64,000 nt of DNA. It comes from Topomyia yanbarensis (Eukaryota > Arthropoda > Insecta > Diptera > Culicidae). A program made the translations under genes and the position numbers. Shown piece after piece: positions 22,987 to 36,044 of this stretch (position 1 is the stretch's first letter; every line of letters begins with the position of its first letter). The notes beneath the pieces are model-generated. The model searched no databases. It was not told where the DNA came from and saw nothing but the letters and a program-made list of their open reading frames with translations. The DNA is taken from the NCBI RefSeq assembly GCF_030247195.1, contig NC_080671.1:94933870-94997869 (forward strand), in the 5' to 3' direction.

Positions 22987-24604
22987 CAGGGTGTTTGGTT
23001 CATGGTTAAGAACCTCTCAAGGGATGATTGACTGTCATATTTGGAGAAAAAATCGTTCTACACATATCTTCAAATCTCAACCGTTACTAAGTGATTGAAT
23101 TTTTTGTGTTAAAAACTTAGTTGTCTTAAAATAGCTCTAACTCAAAAAATATACTTTGTATTTCAAATCTTTTGGATCCATTGCATAGGTGAGAAAATTT
23201 TACATTGAAAAATGTCCTCAAATGTTTCAGCTAATGAGGTTAAGTAATTTTTTCCATTAATTTATTTAAAATTTAACAATTTTGATCGATTTTTCGTCCA
23301 TTTCGCGAAAATCTTAATAGTTAACAACACCATTTTAATAATTAAAATTTTTAGTCTTGAAGAGCTGCATAATTTGTTCCTTGACATGATACACTAATAT
23401 TTTCTTGTTTTCATGTGTTTGGGTTATTGAACTTGGATATTTTATCTCATAATCACTTATACTAGCTCTTATTGAAAAAAGTATGGCACTTATTGTACCT
23501 TTTCTTATTTTTATTCGAAAGCCAGGAAAATTTTGCATAGTAAAAGGTATAAATACCTTTCAGTTAAGTCAATTTAGTATACTTTTAGAAGTCAACTAGT
23601 TTAAAGTTAGTGTTATTATTAGCATTTTCGTTATTTTCTTAAAATAGTAAATAAGAAACAGCACCATTATTATCATGGAATTAATGCATCTCAGCAAGTT
23701 CTACAATTCTTTCTTTGGCTCCATTCAATTATCTCTTTTAGATTCGAAGCAAAATCATTTTTATCACCTCGTTTCATATGCAAAAACAACGATTTCGAAC
23801 CCACTACATTTGTGATGAGGTCATGCTGTGTTAACTATTAAATTGCAGCGAAATGAAAAGCGATAGGGATAAAGTGTCAAATAACAAGTTGTAGAGAATA
23901 TTAAGGGGCACCAAATGAATAATAGTGATGATAACTTTAGTTGATTAATAATTACAATAATTACAAAACTCCAAAAAACGCTATTTTTGAGTTATTTTAC
24001 TAGTAACGAATCATTTAATGCACTTAACTAAAGATATCTTTACATACATCGAATGGAAATTTTCTCAACTTTCCAATGAATCCCTGGTAATAACGATATA
24101 AAGCATATTTTTTAGATTAAAGTCTTTTAAGCATTTGCAGGTCGATTACAGGAAAAAATTAGAAGTGTAATTACAAGGAAACGAGAAGAGATAGGAATAT
24201 CATGTTGAAGAAAAAATTATAAATCGTCCTCAAACCCATCTTTTGGATAATAGATATTGCTATAATCATAATTCATTATTTTGAGAAAATTTACAAAAAC
24301 TTCACCAAAACAGCAACTTTGCATTACTTTACAACTAAAAGGTAATAAAAACTAATTAACTGAAAGATATGAGAACACCATTCAATAGAAAATTTTCTTA
24401 CCTTTCCAATGGAGCTAAAAGATTTAAAATACGAGGTATACTTTTCGAGTTAGAGCTATTTTAAGATAAATAAGTTTTTTACACAAAAAGTTCAATAACT
24501 CTGTAACGGTTAAGATTTCAAGGTATGTGTAGAACGATTTTTTTCTCCGAATATGACAGTCAATCACTCCTCGGGAGATTCTTAATCATGAACCAAACAC
24601 CCTG
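22987..24604. mobile_element. 1.6-kb fold-back transposon with TA duplication, inserted in copy 2
   Basis: It starts CAGGGTGTTTGGTTCATG and ends with the inverted CATGAACCAAACACCCTG. Inverted similarity continues for about 250 bp inwards, for example 'TTGACTGTCATATTTGGAGA' against 'TCTCCGAATATGACAGTCAA'. TA flanks both ends (22985-22986 and 24605-24606). Copy 1 has the unoccupied site at 7594-7595 ('GGAATGTAATCATTGAA'), which confirms the boundaries. TA duplication places it with Tc1/mariner-type non-autonomous elements; no transposase frame. Confidence 0.85.
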
Positions 24605-25379
24605 TATAATCATTAAACTGAATAATATGGGAGATAAACGATATAGAAGCAGCTAAGTTCACACATTCCTTGAATGAATGATGAAATGCATCCTTCTTTC
24701 TTTCATGAGTTGTTCTTCAAAGCATATATTTTTTTTTTGGACAATTATGCCATGCAAGTATGTAAGTACTAATCTAAGTCTACTAATGTGCGTTATTCAT
24801 ACCTTATTAAAAATAAGATAGATTTTAAACAAGCCTATTTGAGTCATCTGCATTTTATCGGTTGTGCGCCGAGAAATTAACGCAAGCTGAGTTTACGCAT
24901 GTTTAGCATTCGGTCTACTTCTTTTATTTGAGCAAAAGTTTCCTCAAGCATATGCAGCAGGATAAAATTTTAATCGTGTTTGATATAAACATAAATCATG
25001 TTATTTCTACGTGAAACATACACAGATTTAATCCACTTCACTATTCACGTAAATAATACTGGATGGCCCGTAAGATATAAGTAGTGCCTCTCCAGGTAAA
25101 TAATAGGTGTTTTTTACATACCTACTAACATAAATTGAAGGTGCTCTATAAACACATTAACTTATATGGAACTTTTTACATTAAAATTTATAATATTGAT
25201 GCTGCTCCTGATGTTTTGTCCTCCACCAAGTATACATTCTTAAAAGGCTCTGAAAATCAAAAAAATATCTATTTCCTCCGTGTAATTGAGCAAAAAGCAA
25301 AACTTACGTTGAAAAATTCACCAGATTGGAATACATTTCACTTATTCACGATTCATCGCATCACTTAAGGGTTATGTGT

Positions 25380-25700
25380 AAATCACGAATTTCGCTAAAC
25401 CGGATTGAAAATGGCGTTAAAAATCAATTTCTGGCACCTACTCTTCAAGTCCATTCCGAAAACGCCCATATTGAATGGGTTATAGAGAATTTAGCAAAAC
25501 CGGAAGTCGCCATCTTTGATTTCAAAATGGCGTCAAAAATCAATTTCTGGCGCCTACTCTTCAAGACCATTCCGAAAATACCCATATTGATTGAGTTATA
25601 GCGAATTTCGCTAAACCGGAAGTAGCCATCTTTGATTTCAAAATGACGTTAAAAATCAATTTCTGGAACCTACTCTTCAAGACTATTCCGAAAATAAAGT
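25380..25700. repeat. CCATCTTGG satellite array (three units) in copy 2
   Basis: Three units spaced by about 113 bp with 'TTCGCTAAACCGGA', 'CGCCATCTTTGATTTCAAAA', 'AAAAATCAATTTCTGGC' and 'ACTCTTCAAGACCATTCCG'. Directly continued by ACGCGG-family sequence, the same order as at the window start. Confidence 0.85.
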
Positions 25701-25704
25701 TTTT

Positions 25705-25994
25705 TGCATTCAAAAGGACTTAGAATATTTTTTGCCAAAACCGTGTTAATGGCGAAATCCGCGCAAAATAAAAACTGCCAAAATTCTTCTAAGTTCTTTG
25801 CATTTAAAAGTACTTAGAATTTTTTTTCAGGAAAAAGTCTAAGTCTTTTGCATTCAAAAGGACTTAGAATATTTTTGCAAAAACCGCGTTAATTGGAAAA
25901 TCCGCGTAAAAAAACCGCGTTAATTGGAAAATCCGCGTAAAAAAACCGCGTTAATTGGAAAACCGCGCAAAAAACCGCGTAAAAAAACCTGGGT
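25705..25994. mobile_element. ACGCGG-family element, right portion
   Basis: Tandem 'AAAAAACCGCGTTAATTGG' units at 25868-25985. It ends 'CGTAAAAAAACCTGGGTG' followed by TA, matching the right end of the complete element at 29720-30194. The left part aligns with 290-1460 and supplies the empty sites for two insertions there. Confidence 0.65.
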
Positions 25995-26259
25995 GTATTT
26001 CGAAAGCAGAAATTAATTCATTTACGTGAATAATCACTTAAAATCAAAGTGATTTATTTGTTGAGTGAAATTCTACAATATCAAGAAACTCAAGTGTACA
26101 GGCTCGTAACACCCGAGGCCATCACCGCCGAAAAATGAATCTTTCTAAGCGATATATGAAAATTTATGCCTAACGTCCATTGTGCTTAACGTACGTATGC
26201 CAAACGTCCGTATGCCTAATGTATTTATGCCTAATAGGGTAAACCCGGTCAAGTACTCC

Positions 26260-29200
26260 ACAATACATTTTTCTTCAATAATTTTTCTTAATTTTTTATT
26301 TCAGTTGAACGATTTGTCTCCGCAAGTCTCTGCGAAAAAAAAGCGATTCGGGGGTGCGGCCATAACTCCGACAATTTTCAATATTTTTTGTAATGCAACT
26401 TGTTTTCATTTTCTTCGACAGTACTACCAACATACCGTCTTTTGCTTTGTCAAACAAAACTTTCAAAACACCCTTCAAAAACTACGAGTTTAGCTCATTT
26501 TGCTCCCTAAATTTGTATATAACCTTAATGCATTATTTCACTACTAGATTCATGGATCGATTTATTTAATTATCCTGCAGCTATTTGTGTTTGCCAAATC
26601 ACATCACGAAATGCTCCTTCGAGAATTCGACGCAAAGCTTGATTAAAAGATGAACCAACTTCAATCACAGCGCTGCTCCGTTGGTCTTCCCGTGCGGCGG
26701 TTGTACAATTAGCACAGAACAGATTGTTGTGTGCGGGCGCCCGGAACTTCCCAATTCGAACACAGACTGCAGCCCAGCAGCCGTTGAAAGTTAAAAGCGA
26801 TCACTGAGGCTGCAACCGATGGATTCGATGTACATATGTACCGTCTGTCCTCTCTACGTAGCTGAGCCAACTGCAATGAATCCTGGAAGCATACTATATC
26901 TGCGCACCGGATGGATATAATTTGATGATAGATGATTTAATTAATTCCGATCCAGTGAAGCCAAACCTAACTGCTCTGGTATCGAAATGCGAGCTTCCTA
27001 GGCGAAGGTGAGGCAGGAATTGATGAAGTTTTCAGAAAATGCTTACTGAACTCTATCGGAAAGGCAACCAACGAAATGGTATTGATTTATGTAGCTGATG
27101 GCTGCTGGTATCGTAGCTGATTCTAATAATTTTACTGTTATCTGTTCAGATTCGAATGGAACTCAGAAAATTAGTATGTATGCAGATTACCGAAACTTTC
27201 GCCGCTGGCGTGTTTGCTTTTTTGATGTACTTTTATCTGGTGTTTTACATGTATTTAATTAAATTTGAAATGCTATAACCTCGTTATAATCTGCTCAAAC
27301 CAAACCGTACCGTTCTCTTGGATTGCGCCAAATTGAATCTGTGTACTTACATATTTGATCCTTTGTTCGGCGTAAAAGTTAGGCTGAAGCATTCACTCTC
27401 AGCGGGATTTGAATGAATTTCGACGTTACCCTCGAACTGGTGCAAATAAAAGACAAAATCTGTGGAGGTTCAGATTATTGTAATTACGAATTCCAGCGAG
27501 AGAGATCCACCGTTTGTCCCATCTACATCGAGAGAACGTGTTTAATTCCCTTACTCGAACAGCGGTGCGGGATTTAAATTACATAAAATCAGCAAGTTTG
27601 TTAGCTTGTTTGCCAACCAACCCGTTCACTAGTACGCGCAGAATGCGGCATTCGCAAAGCCTTCGCGGAAATAAAAAAAATCTGAACGCCCGCCTTCGCA
27701 TATTTTTTCCCCAACCCGTTGAGCAGAAACTTGATGAGCAGAAATTCACAAGCCGCAAATTAAGTTTGCTCCTTTCACCGACGACCGATTCAAGAGCTGA
27801 CTTCCCCGTTGTCGTTGTCGTCGGTTTGAAGTGACATCCACAGACAGGCACGGCGACAATGACGCTCCGCAGCCTAGCTTACGACGATGGGTTGCAAACG
27901 AGTAGAAAAAGGATCGCATTTTTTTATTTTGTTTCGAATATCTGCGTGATTCAGTTTTTGTGAAACAGCACGACAATGATACCCGGGGGAGCGATGGGAA
28001 GGTGATCTGACTTAAATCGAAAAAGGTACAACTTGAGCTTTCTTTTGAAATGTCAGATATCTCAAAGTTAGTCATACTTCATGGCTTCTTCTCCGCTCCC
28101 GCTGTCAGTTTCCCAGCTTTTATCGCATGGATGGGTAGTTTGTCTGGGTTGCAAGAGTTTCACACAAAGTTCTGTTATAAGATAAAAGTTACTGAAAATC
28201 CGTGCACGATGATACGGTAACTAGGCCAACCGACAAACTCGAAAGTGGGCTTCAGAAAGAATCGCTTCGAAATCATTTTAGTCTCATTTCGCGCTACACT
28301 GAGCTTGCTGCACGTGGTTGCCGGTGGTTGGGGTTTGTGCCTTTGCATAGGCGCCTTTTTCCTGGCTGGCGATGAAACACATTGCCGTGGAAGTTTTCAC
28401 GCGAATCTTTGACGCCGTGCGGGGGGGACATGCCAGAAATAGGTACAATGAATGGTAATTTGATGCTTTTCTTATCACACACTAACGATCGGAAAAGGCG
28501 GAGCGTAATGGGAGGCGAAAAAAGGAAAACCAAAATGAAAATAACAGATTGGATGGTTTTATCGTAAGCTGTGCCATTCTAGTGGCTGTGACTGTTTTTT
28601 GTAATTAAAAGAGCAAGTAGTGTAGGTGGAGGGAGAGTAATCCTTTCTTTTAGAGGAAAATATTAAGCAGAAAAAAAAACGATAAAGAGTAAAAAATCTG
28701 CACAGAGTTGTAAAAGTTGCTTTAATTCTTAAACGTTCCAGATAAAATAGTAAGTGTTATGTGTCGTAAACGTTCATGATCATTCAAAAATTCTATAGCA
28801 TACACGCTTTTAGTTTTACTAGCCAAATCATTAATCCCTTGAAAGTTTATGGATGCATACTGGTACGTACTCATTAAGACTTTTATAATTGAGCAACCGA
28901 CAATGAAAGCCGCAAAGACAGAACATGCTTCGTAAAACCCGTTTTAAATAATTAGAATGCAAAAATCGGGCAACAAATTCAAGCGGAAAATAGTATTGGT
29001 ATCCTTCAGTATAATAATCGCTTAAAACGTTCATGAGCATGATGACTGTACAATTCGTAGTTGCTACTCCGCGATTGACCAGAACTAACGAAATTGTACA
29101 GAGAATCAACGAATGGAGCCTGGGAATAGCTATCGATCCTCAATATGTACATTTCGAAAGTACCATAATTGCGGAAATGCCAATAGCGGCACCGGCCACG

Positions 29201-29335
29201 TCCTTGCAGTCACCGAGGAAGGAAAGGAATGTTAGTGTGACAAACGTTGTTATGAAGGTCGTGTATACCTCCCTAATCAGAAACTCAAACACAAAAAGAT
29301 TTCAAAACTTTATCTCGCGTTGTTACTTGTTGTAA
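26260..29335. other. Apparently low-repeat, G+C-richer stretch without a supported gene
   Basis: Unlike its neighbours this stretch shows no element ends or repeated words that I recognise. It has several overlapping short frames on both strands (27514-27834, 27579-27851, 27746-28075, 28294-28533, 29033-29335), none with a domain or a clear exon signature. It may be single-copy intronic, promoter-proximal or regulatory DNA (inference). It is the best place in the window to look for conserved non-coding sequence or an unannotated exon. Confidence 0.35.
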
Positions 29336-29440
29336 ATTTCCGTTATTTTAACTACTAACGAGATTTAATTTCTAACACAATATGTTACGAAAATTGCACT
29401 CTGTTATAATCTTGTTATTTCATTCTGATCGGGTCTGCAT
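29336..29440. repeat. Dispersed repeat, SINE-free partner of 9.75-10.02 kb
   Basis: 'TTTTAACTACTAACGAGA', 'AACACAATATGTTACGAAAA' and 'TTGCACTCTGTTATAATCTT' match the sequence around the SINE at 9.8 kb, with the SINE missing. Confidence 0.6.
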
Positions 29441-29719
29441 CTCCACGGGAAGGAGTTTTTGTTAGTGGGATGGGGTAAAAAGTTGCACAAATCAGGAGTC
29501 ACCGTGATAAGCGATACGATCTATGTGACCCTCAGGAATGTTATCATGTATTTATTGCTCTGGGCAGCCGGCTGCCGCGAATTTATGGTGGATTTATCGT
29601 TTGTTGAATTAACTCGAAAATGCTCAATTTGCAAAAAAAAACTTCCACTCCGGACAGCAGGCTGTCCGAAATGATAGTTACGTTTATTTGGATCTAGCGG
29701 AGTATGAACGATTGTATTA

Positions 29720-30194
29720 CACTCAAGTTTTTTTTTACGCGGTTTTTTTTGCGCGGTATTTTTGACGCGGTTTTTTTTACGCGGATTTTGAAATTTACGC
29801 GGTTTTCATTTACGCGGATTTTGAAATTTACGCGGTTTTCATTTACGCGGATTTTGAAATTTACGCGGTTTTCATTTACGCGGTTTTTGAAATTTACGCG
29901 GTTTTCATTTACGCGGATTTTGAAATTTACGCGGTTTTCATTTACGCGGTTTTTGAAATTTACGCGGTTTTCATTTACGCGGATTTTGGAATTTACGCGG
30001 TATCCATCAATGAGGTTCCCTTTATCGCGGATTCTTAAATTTAAGTGGTCTTCATTTACGCGGATTTTGAAATTTACGCGGTTTTCATTTACGCGGATTT
30101 TGAAATTTACGCGGTTTTCATTTACGCGGATTTTGAAATTTACGCGGTTTTCATTTACGCGGCTCGTATCCCCCGCGTAAAAAAAACCTGAGTG
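29720..30194. mobile_element. ACGCGG minisatellite transposon, complete copy (475 bp)
   Basis: The inverted ends CACTCAAGTTTTTTTTTACG and CACTCAGGTTTTTTTTACGC are flanked by TA (29718-29719 and 30195-30196). The whole interior is a 33-bp tandem repeat made of 'TTTACGCGGATTTTGAAAT' plus 'TTACGCGGTTTTCA', about 12 units with one degenerate unit at 30000-30050. TA duplication and a CAC start suggest a Tigger-like MITE whose subterminal motif has expanded through the entire element. Confidence 0.85.
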
Positions 30195-30199
30195 TATTT

Positions 30200-31585
30200 T
30201 TGGTTTCCTTACTCCGTAAAACGTCACTGTAAGAGTAATACATTACTACGCAGAGTTTGCTTTACTGTTTTGAGATATTTGACGGATAATATCTATGTTA
30301 CTGAAGATTTCGGAATATAACAATTATTCATCGTGTATAAACTGTGGTATCATCATAAGCAATAAAACAACTATTTACTGTTTCCTCTCCACAAACGATT
30401 GAATAAGATATTGACATGTACGCAATCAATATTTGCGTGTGCTAACATGCAAACTGAAATGCATTTTGAGCGGTATGAAGTAAGCAATATCTAAGTACCC
30501 GAGACGACGGACATACAACCAGTGACACTCCTCCAGACATACATGATTTTCCGCAGAACTCCATCCTCTCAAAAGCTATGAAAGCTTCTCCGCTATCGTC
30601 CCTACTCGGTCAAATCTCCTCACAGCAGAAGGACCTGACCGAGGTCTGAAGATATTTTGTGCAATTTTAGTAGGTAGTAATCATTCTTTCATTCCAACCT
30701 ATAAAAATCATATCACAACTTCACAAAGAATAACACGAGTACTACAAAAACCATCTTCTCGAGTAGATATATCCACACATAGTTTGAATGCAATCTCCAT
30801 CACTCAGTGCAAGTTCATTAATTGCAAAATAACCTTTTATACTCGTCCCAAACTTCAAAGGAGCTCCAATCGGTTCAAACATGTATATAAATTCCTTTAC
30901 CCTTGTTCCATCTAGCGAGTTATCAACTCTCATACATGACTCGTCAGGTATCAGTCAAGACCATGCGTACATCAAACACCCTATGGGTCAGCTGCCTGGT
31001 CGGTCAAATAATCACAAAGCAAACCAAGAAAATAGTTTGCTCGGTTAAAAGGAATACCAGCTTAACTAGTGGCACCCGGCCGACTTGGCCGACTTCCCAC
31101 AATGCTGTCAAATCAACGAACATTCAAAACCACAAAAACGAGCAATTTTGAAGAAAAAACCCGTTGTAATCAACCTAGTGGTGCAATTGTGCTTTTCTCA
31201 TTTATACAAACTACGATTCCATGGCTGGTTATGTTTAATATAATGGCGGAACTGTCTATTAGATATTCAGTGCGATTTACACATACGTACAATGAATCGA
31301 CAGCTACGAACTTGAGTTGCTATGTGTCGACGCTGAAACAGGAGGGTTCGAGGGTTTGGACCCCGCCAAAAATTGGTCTCTCAACTCAAAATCATTTCAA
31401 ATCAAATTTTTCACTGGTTTTTCAGACCCACTAAGAAAGTTTATTCTATTGGAATTGGAAAATTTTATTCGCGTGGAGGTGTACTTGATGAGGGAAGGGC
31501 TGTTTAGGGAAGGGTGGGCGGTGTGCCTCTCACCGTATCCCCTTAACTACGACCCTGTTAAAATACAGAAAACCTATGTAAGTGA
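30200..31585. other. No gene seen
   Basis: Short frames at 30903-31151, 31069-31434 and 31317-31595 show no domain. No element ends recognised. Confidence 0.4.
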
Positions 31586-31589
31586 AAAA

Positions 31590-31992
31590 AATTGACCATC
31601 CGGGCCGGGATTAGGTTGCCGATGTTCAGTGATTGCATAACCTTTCTATAGGAGAAAGGCAAAAATGTGAATTTGCTGTGTGTCCGAACTCTTAAACCCG
31701 TAACTCCGGAACCGGAACTCGGAATTTAATGAAATTCAATAGCAGCCTATGGAAACGTTGTACCTTTCATTTGAGACTAAGTTTGATGAAATCGGTTCAG
31801 CCATCTCCGAGTAACCGATGTACATATTTATGGTTACATACATTCATACATACATACATACATACACACACATTCATACGCACACACACAGACATTTGTC
31901 GAATTCTACGAACTGAGTCGAATGGTATATGATGGATTAGGTTGACGATGTTTAGAGTGATTGCATAACCTTTCTATAGGAGAAAGGCAAAA
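31590..31992 (-). repeat. Dispersed Aedes-type repeat, dimeric copy
   Basis: A module with 'GATTGCATAACCTTTCTATA' and 'GGAGAAAGGCAAAA' occurs twice in the same orientation (31612-31665 and 31939-31992). Between them lies 'CCGTAACTCCGGAACCGGAA', 'GATGAAATCGGTTCAGCCAT', a (CATA)n/(CA)n tract (31837-31898) and 'ATTCTACGAACTGAGTCGAA'. The same family lies inverted at 55083-55577. I recognise this repeat from Aedes genomes but cannot assign a superfamily. Confidence 0.7.
31837..31898. repeat. (CATA)n/(CACA)n microsatellite
   Basis: Imperfect CATA repeats grading into CA repeats within the dispersed repeat. Confidence 0.9.
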
Positions 31993-34900
31993 TGCAGACT
32001 ATCGCCTATCTGCATCGAATCAAGATTCGAAGCCAACGAACCACCGCATTGAGTTCTTGTCAGCCGGCCTCACGAACACTACTGCAGTTTCTTGGTTGAA
32101 AACAATCCCATTTACTTTTGCCGTCTTTGTTTATTATTTTTCACCAGTTAGTGATGTAGTATTTGTGTCCTGAGATGTGTACGTACATGAGCCGTAGAAA
32201 AGTCTATGCAAACCAGGTGACAAGAGATATAAAATGAAGATAGCCGACTATCGCCATTTCTTGCACTTGTGTCTTGAACTTGAATATCTTCAATCGAACA
32301 TCAATGTGCTTCGATTGTCACAATTAAGGTTAAATCTGATGGTTCCTATGGGAAGTGAGGTCAAATTGACTTATTTTACGTCTAGGATACCAACAGGGTT
32401 GCAATGTGTATAGGCATATATGTATACGAAATAAAACACGCACACAGCGATTCTCCACCTGATTTAATCTCAATTGAAAAAAATACCAACCGATTTAACC
32501 TCATTCTCACACTAACACAACCGCACCTGGAATAGTGCACATACACAGGCACTTCGTATATGCACATATCCATACACATAGCGTCTATGTGCGTCAAACA
32601 GAAGTCGAATACAGTAGTTCAATATTTCATGACATGCTGAAGGGGATAGCGAACGCGTCTGAACACTTTACATAAAGTTTGGCCACGTTCGCCGACGCTT
32701 CGCTTCGCGTTTACTATGACAGTATTACGCGTTCTACACGCACACTCCATAGAAATAGCTCAAACGCATTCGCTTCGCTTACCGCTTCCGCATCGTATAC
32801 CGCGTAAGCATGTCATCGGCCTATGGTGCTGATCAGCACTTGCATACGAATCAGTGGTTTTTCAGGTAGAATAAAGAGCCTATTATCGTCATGTTTCTTT
32901 TATTACTCTACCCAATTGAAGCAGTTACACAATAAGGCAGGAACGAAAATTAGTATGACAAAATCTCTAGCGCTTTGGGAGTGCATTATTTTTACTTGCT
33001 ATATTCAGCAAAGTATCTTGCTTTTATCTGCACATTATTTTGATGATATAAATTAGTTTGAATTTTTACCGCATAGGTGGTGCTGCGATGTTATCTTTTT
33101 CATTTCGCATCCTAGAGATTTGGTGTCTTCGGCAAAGTTTTAGAAAGTTCAAAACTACGACAAGTGGTCTAAGATAGTTAAGCTCTACATTGTCAAGCAA
33201 CAAAGTTATAGTGATTATTATGAAATTTCACTGAAATTCACGTTTTTCTGTAATAATATTTGCTTCATTTTCGTTAAATTCATTACGCACAACATTACGA
33301 TTCTATCAGAACTGATGATTTGCATCCATTATAGAAGACTTTGTGAATTCTCAGCACGTTTTAGCCCTTTATAAGGCAGTTGCAACTATATTGCCACCAA
33401 CAATATGTATTTTTATGTGCCTAATACAATAATAGAATCAAATACTTTTTTGTTTATAGCAAACACATGGCTACTGAAAGTACTTGATAATTTTCGGGAC
33501 CTCAACAAACGCAAACCGACAATTTAATAGCAGTTTTTGTGCCTTAAAATGACCGCTTTGCAACGGCGGGAGAAAATAATCTCAATTACGCTGAATAATC
33601 GACAATATTCTAAATATTTTAAGATACAGACGATTGTTAGGACCATTTATGTTAGATTGCGCAGTTAATCACATGAGTCGCTAATACTTCAAAATGTTTT
33701 CGTACCTCTAAGGTAGTGGCAAACATACTTCTATTTCATACATTGATTAATTGTAAATACTTAGTTTGCAGCACGTTTAGAACTTTGTGTGGCGTATATT
33801 TTTGCTGAAGTAACAAAGTTATTATCTCGTCTATTTGAAAAGTTATGAACGATTTTTGTTGAAAAATAAACCATTTTCAACAATTAACTTTTTTTTCAGA
33901 AATAACGCTCCCCCAGTATTTTCTCTGAAAACTAGAAAAGTTCCGATCTTGAAAAAAACATTTTTGTTTTGAAAATCGCCTTTAACTATGCAAACAAAAG
34001 AGATCGAAATTTTATTGTCTCGGTTAAAATGTACATTTACAGAAGTTCTAAAAATCTCTAGAACAAAGTATTTACGTGAAATTAATAAATGAAAAGATTT
34101 TAATAGAAAACCAATTTTTAATAACCACCCTACCTTACAGTTTTGTCTTTCTAAATACAGCTTTGGGACCATAGTGCAACGTTTTGGGCCTCCCGAGCAG
34201 TGGTAACTATATTTTCACCAAGATATTATTTATTGAAAAATATGTACGTGTATTAAACAATGTCAATTTTAATATTTGTCATAAAAGCACTGAGAACTGA
34301 CATACAAGTAAAGTTTTCAACTTGTGTAAGAAATAAAACTGTCGCTTTGGAATGACACCAGCAAGAAGCAACTTGCCACTTGGCGGTGCTTCGATCGGCC
34401 AGCAATCGCTATACGGGACTTGGGTGCAAACTTGGATACAATGGTGGCTCATGCATGCGAACCTGAATGCGATGATTTTCAACGTATTTTCATTTAAATG
34501 CTTATACAGGTTTTTCGGGAAAGTTTGTTCTCTGTTATAAAAGGTATGCATTCTTTGCCTAATTTTCAATCCAATTTTTGATTTTTAATGACTTATAAGA
34601 AATAAACACAATAAAAGTATTTCTGTGTATTTCTGCTATTACTATAGTGTGCTAATAGTGTAATTGAAGGGTCACAAAGAACCCCAGCCTTTTGTAATGA
34701 ACCGCATGTTAACACAACCATCTTAAAAGCGTGTCGGTTTTACCCCAACAGCGCACATTCTTTTTAAAAATATTGAATTTTTCAAACTCGTCTTCAATGC
34801 ACCTAGTTGAGCATAGGAAGACCAATAATAATGGGTACTGAAAAATGTGGTGATTTGAGAAGCTTGAAAAAATTAAAAAAAATTGATAGGGATTTTTTGC

Positions 34901-36040
34901 AATTTAAATTTTTAACATAAATTTTAGTTTTTGTAAAAAACGACACAACATTTTTTTCAGTGTATATTTTTTCGTGAAGAAGTATTGATCCCCTGTAAAT
35001 CGTTCTCAGATAATTTTGCTGTATAAAATAGAGTAATCGAACAAAAAAATTGAAATTATTGCATGTAGAATCGTCTACGTCCTTTTAAAAAATTGCTCTT
35101 GGATCTAAATAATCCTATAAATGGAAAATGTTTAGTCTTACATTCCGGTGTAATCTGGAAAGTTGCATCGGAATCTAAGATGGTCACGGTTTTAGAGATT
35201 TTCGGACGGATCTTCGTAGAATTCCTCATTTGCGATATTTTGTTTTGAAGTTTTGACGATTAACCACCCGGAAGCCGTATTAGTGGATCCCTAAACGAGC
35301 AGCCGCTGATGCTCAAAGACGGCTTCGCTAGAGTTTCTGAACGTGGCACACTCAGTGGATTCGCACGGATGTAGGAATGTCATGCACCTATCAGGTGTAA
35401 CGAATTCCACTTCTCTGAATTGCGACATGTATTTTTTAATTGATTCACACGGCGTGCGCGGTGACAAATCATGTAGTAAATCTATATTGTTATTTTCTAT
35501 ATATCATCACACTGTTACTTTCAATCACGTGTTTTAGGTTGCTCTGTAAAGCGAATCGTTTTGCTTTGTCTAACGTGTTGAATAATATCAATACTGCACT
35601 GCGCAGGGTGTGATACTGCAGATAGGAGGCATCCTTAAGCCTAAGCTTCATGTTCATTTTGAGGTGAGATTTTAATTTTATTTTGAAAATGGTGTTACAT
35701 CGTAGTTGAACCTCTTGCAGATATTTCATCGCTATAAGTAGGGATCAGGACAAAATTACTCAATCGGAACGACCGCTTGAAAATAAAACGTCGTGGGGGG
35801 TAAAATGAACAGGATGTAGTGGGGGCAATATGAACCATCTTGTCACTCCAAGTACCAAGCCTCAAAATTAGTCGGAACGTTAATCTCTTCACTGGTCTCC
35901 AACAGATCCTGAAAGTTTAATCACCCATAGATAACCCCAACCTTGTCGATGGTTTTCGATGCCACAGGATTGTTAATTGGTTAATATAACGTAATGAAAA
36001 TTCAATTTTTCCGTGACAAGTTTGTGTGTATGCAATGCTC
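31993..36040. other. Mostly featureless; one candidate small MITE and one diverged repeat
   Basis: 32629-32816 is bounded by ATGACATGCT and its inverse AGCATGTCAT and is rich in 'TTCGCTTCGC' words. It may be a 188-bp MITE (weak). 33115-33250 contains 'GTCTTCGGCAAAGTTTTAG' and 'GCAACAAAGTTATAGTGATT', which resemble a common mosquito dispersed repeat. A solitary 'TTTTTTTCAGTGTATA' end lies near 34951. No gene is supported; the 109-, 96- and 79-codon frames have no domain. Confidence 0.35.
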
Positions 36041-36044
36041 ATAA

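Larger units (their letters stand above)
22540..26246. mobile_element. TTAGGCATAATGG-iteron element, copy 2 (3.7 kb)
   Basis: Same family and orientation as 6999-9643. The left end GGGTGCGCGACGTTAGGCAT is followed by about six iterons (22555-22640). The right end has iterons at 26165-26235 and closes with inverted GGGTTTACCCTATTAGG. Shared interior words include 'AATCGCAAGGCTTTC', 'CAAGCCTATTA', 'TTCTTTCTTTCATGAG' and 'GGCCATCACCGCC'. It is longer than copy 1 because of a 1.6-kb insertion and ACGCGG/CCATCTTGG material. No transposase frame. Confidence 0.65.

Noticed and set aside
29694..30227. Frames of 177 and 158 codons with an 11-residue repeat
   Set aside because: Both come from a stop-free 33-bp tandem repeat inside a TA-flanked element; no domain, and both strands are equally open.
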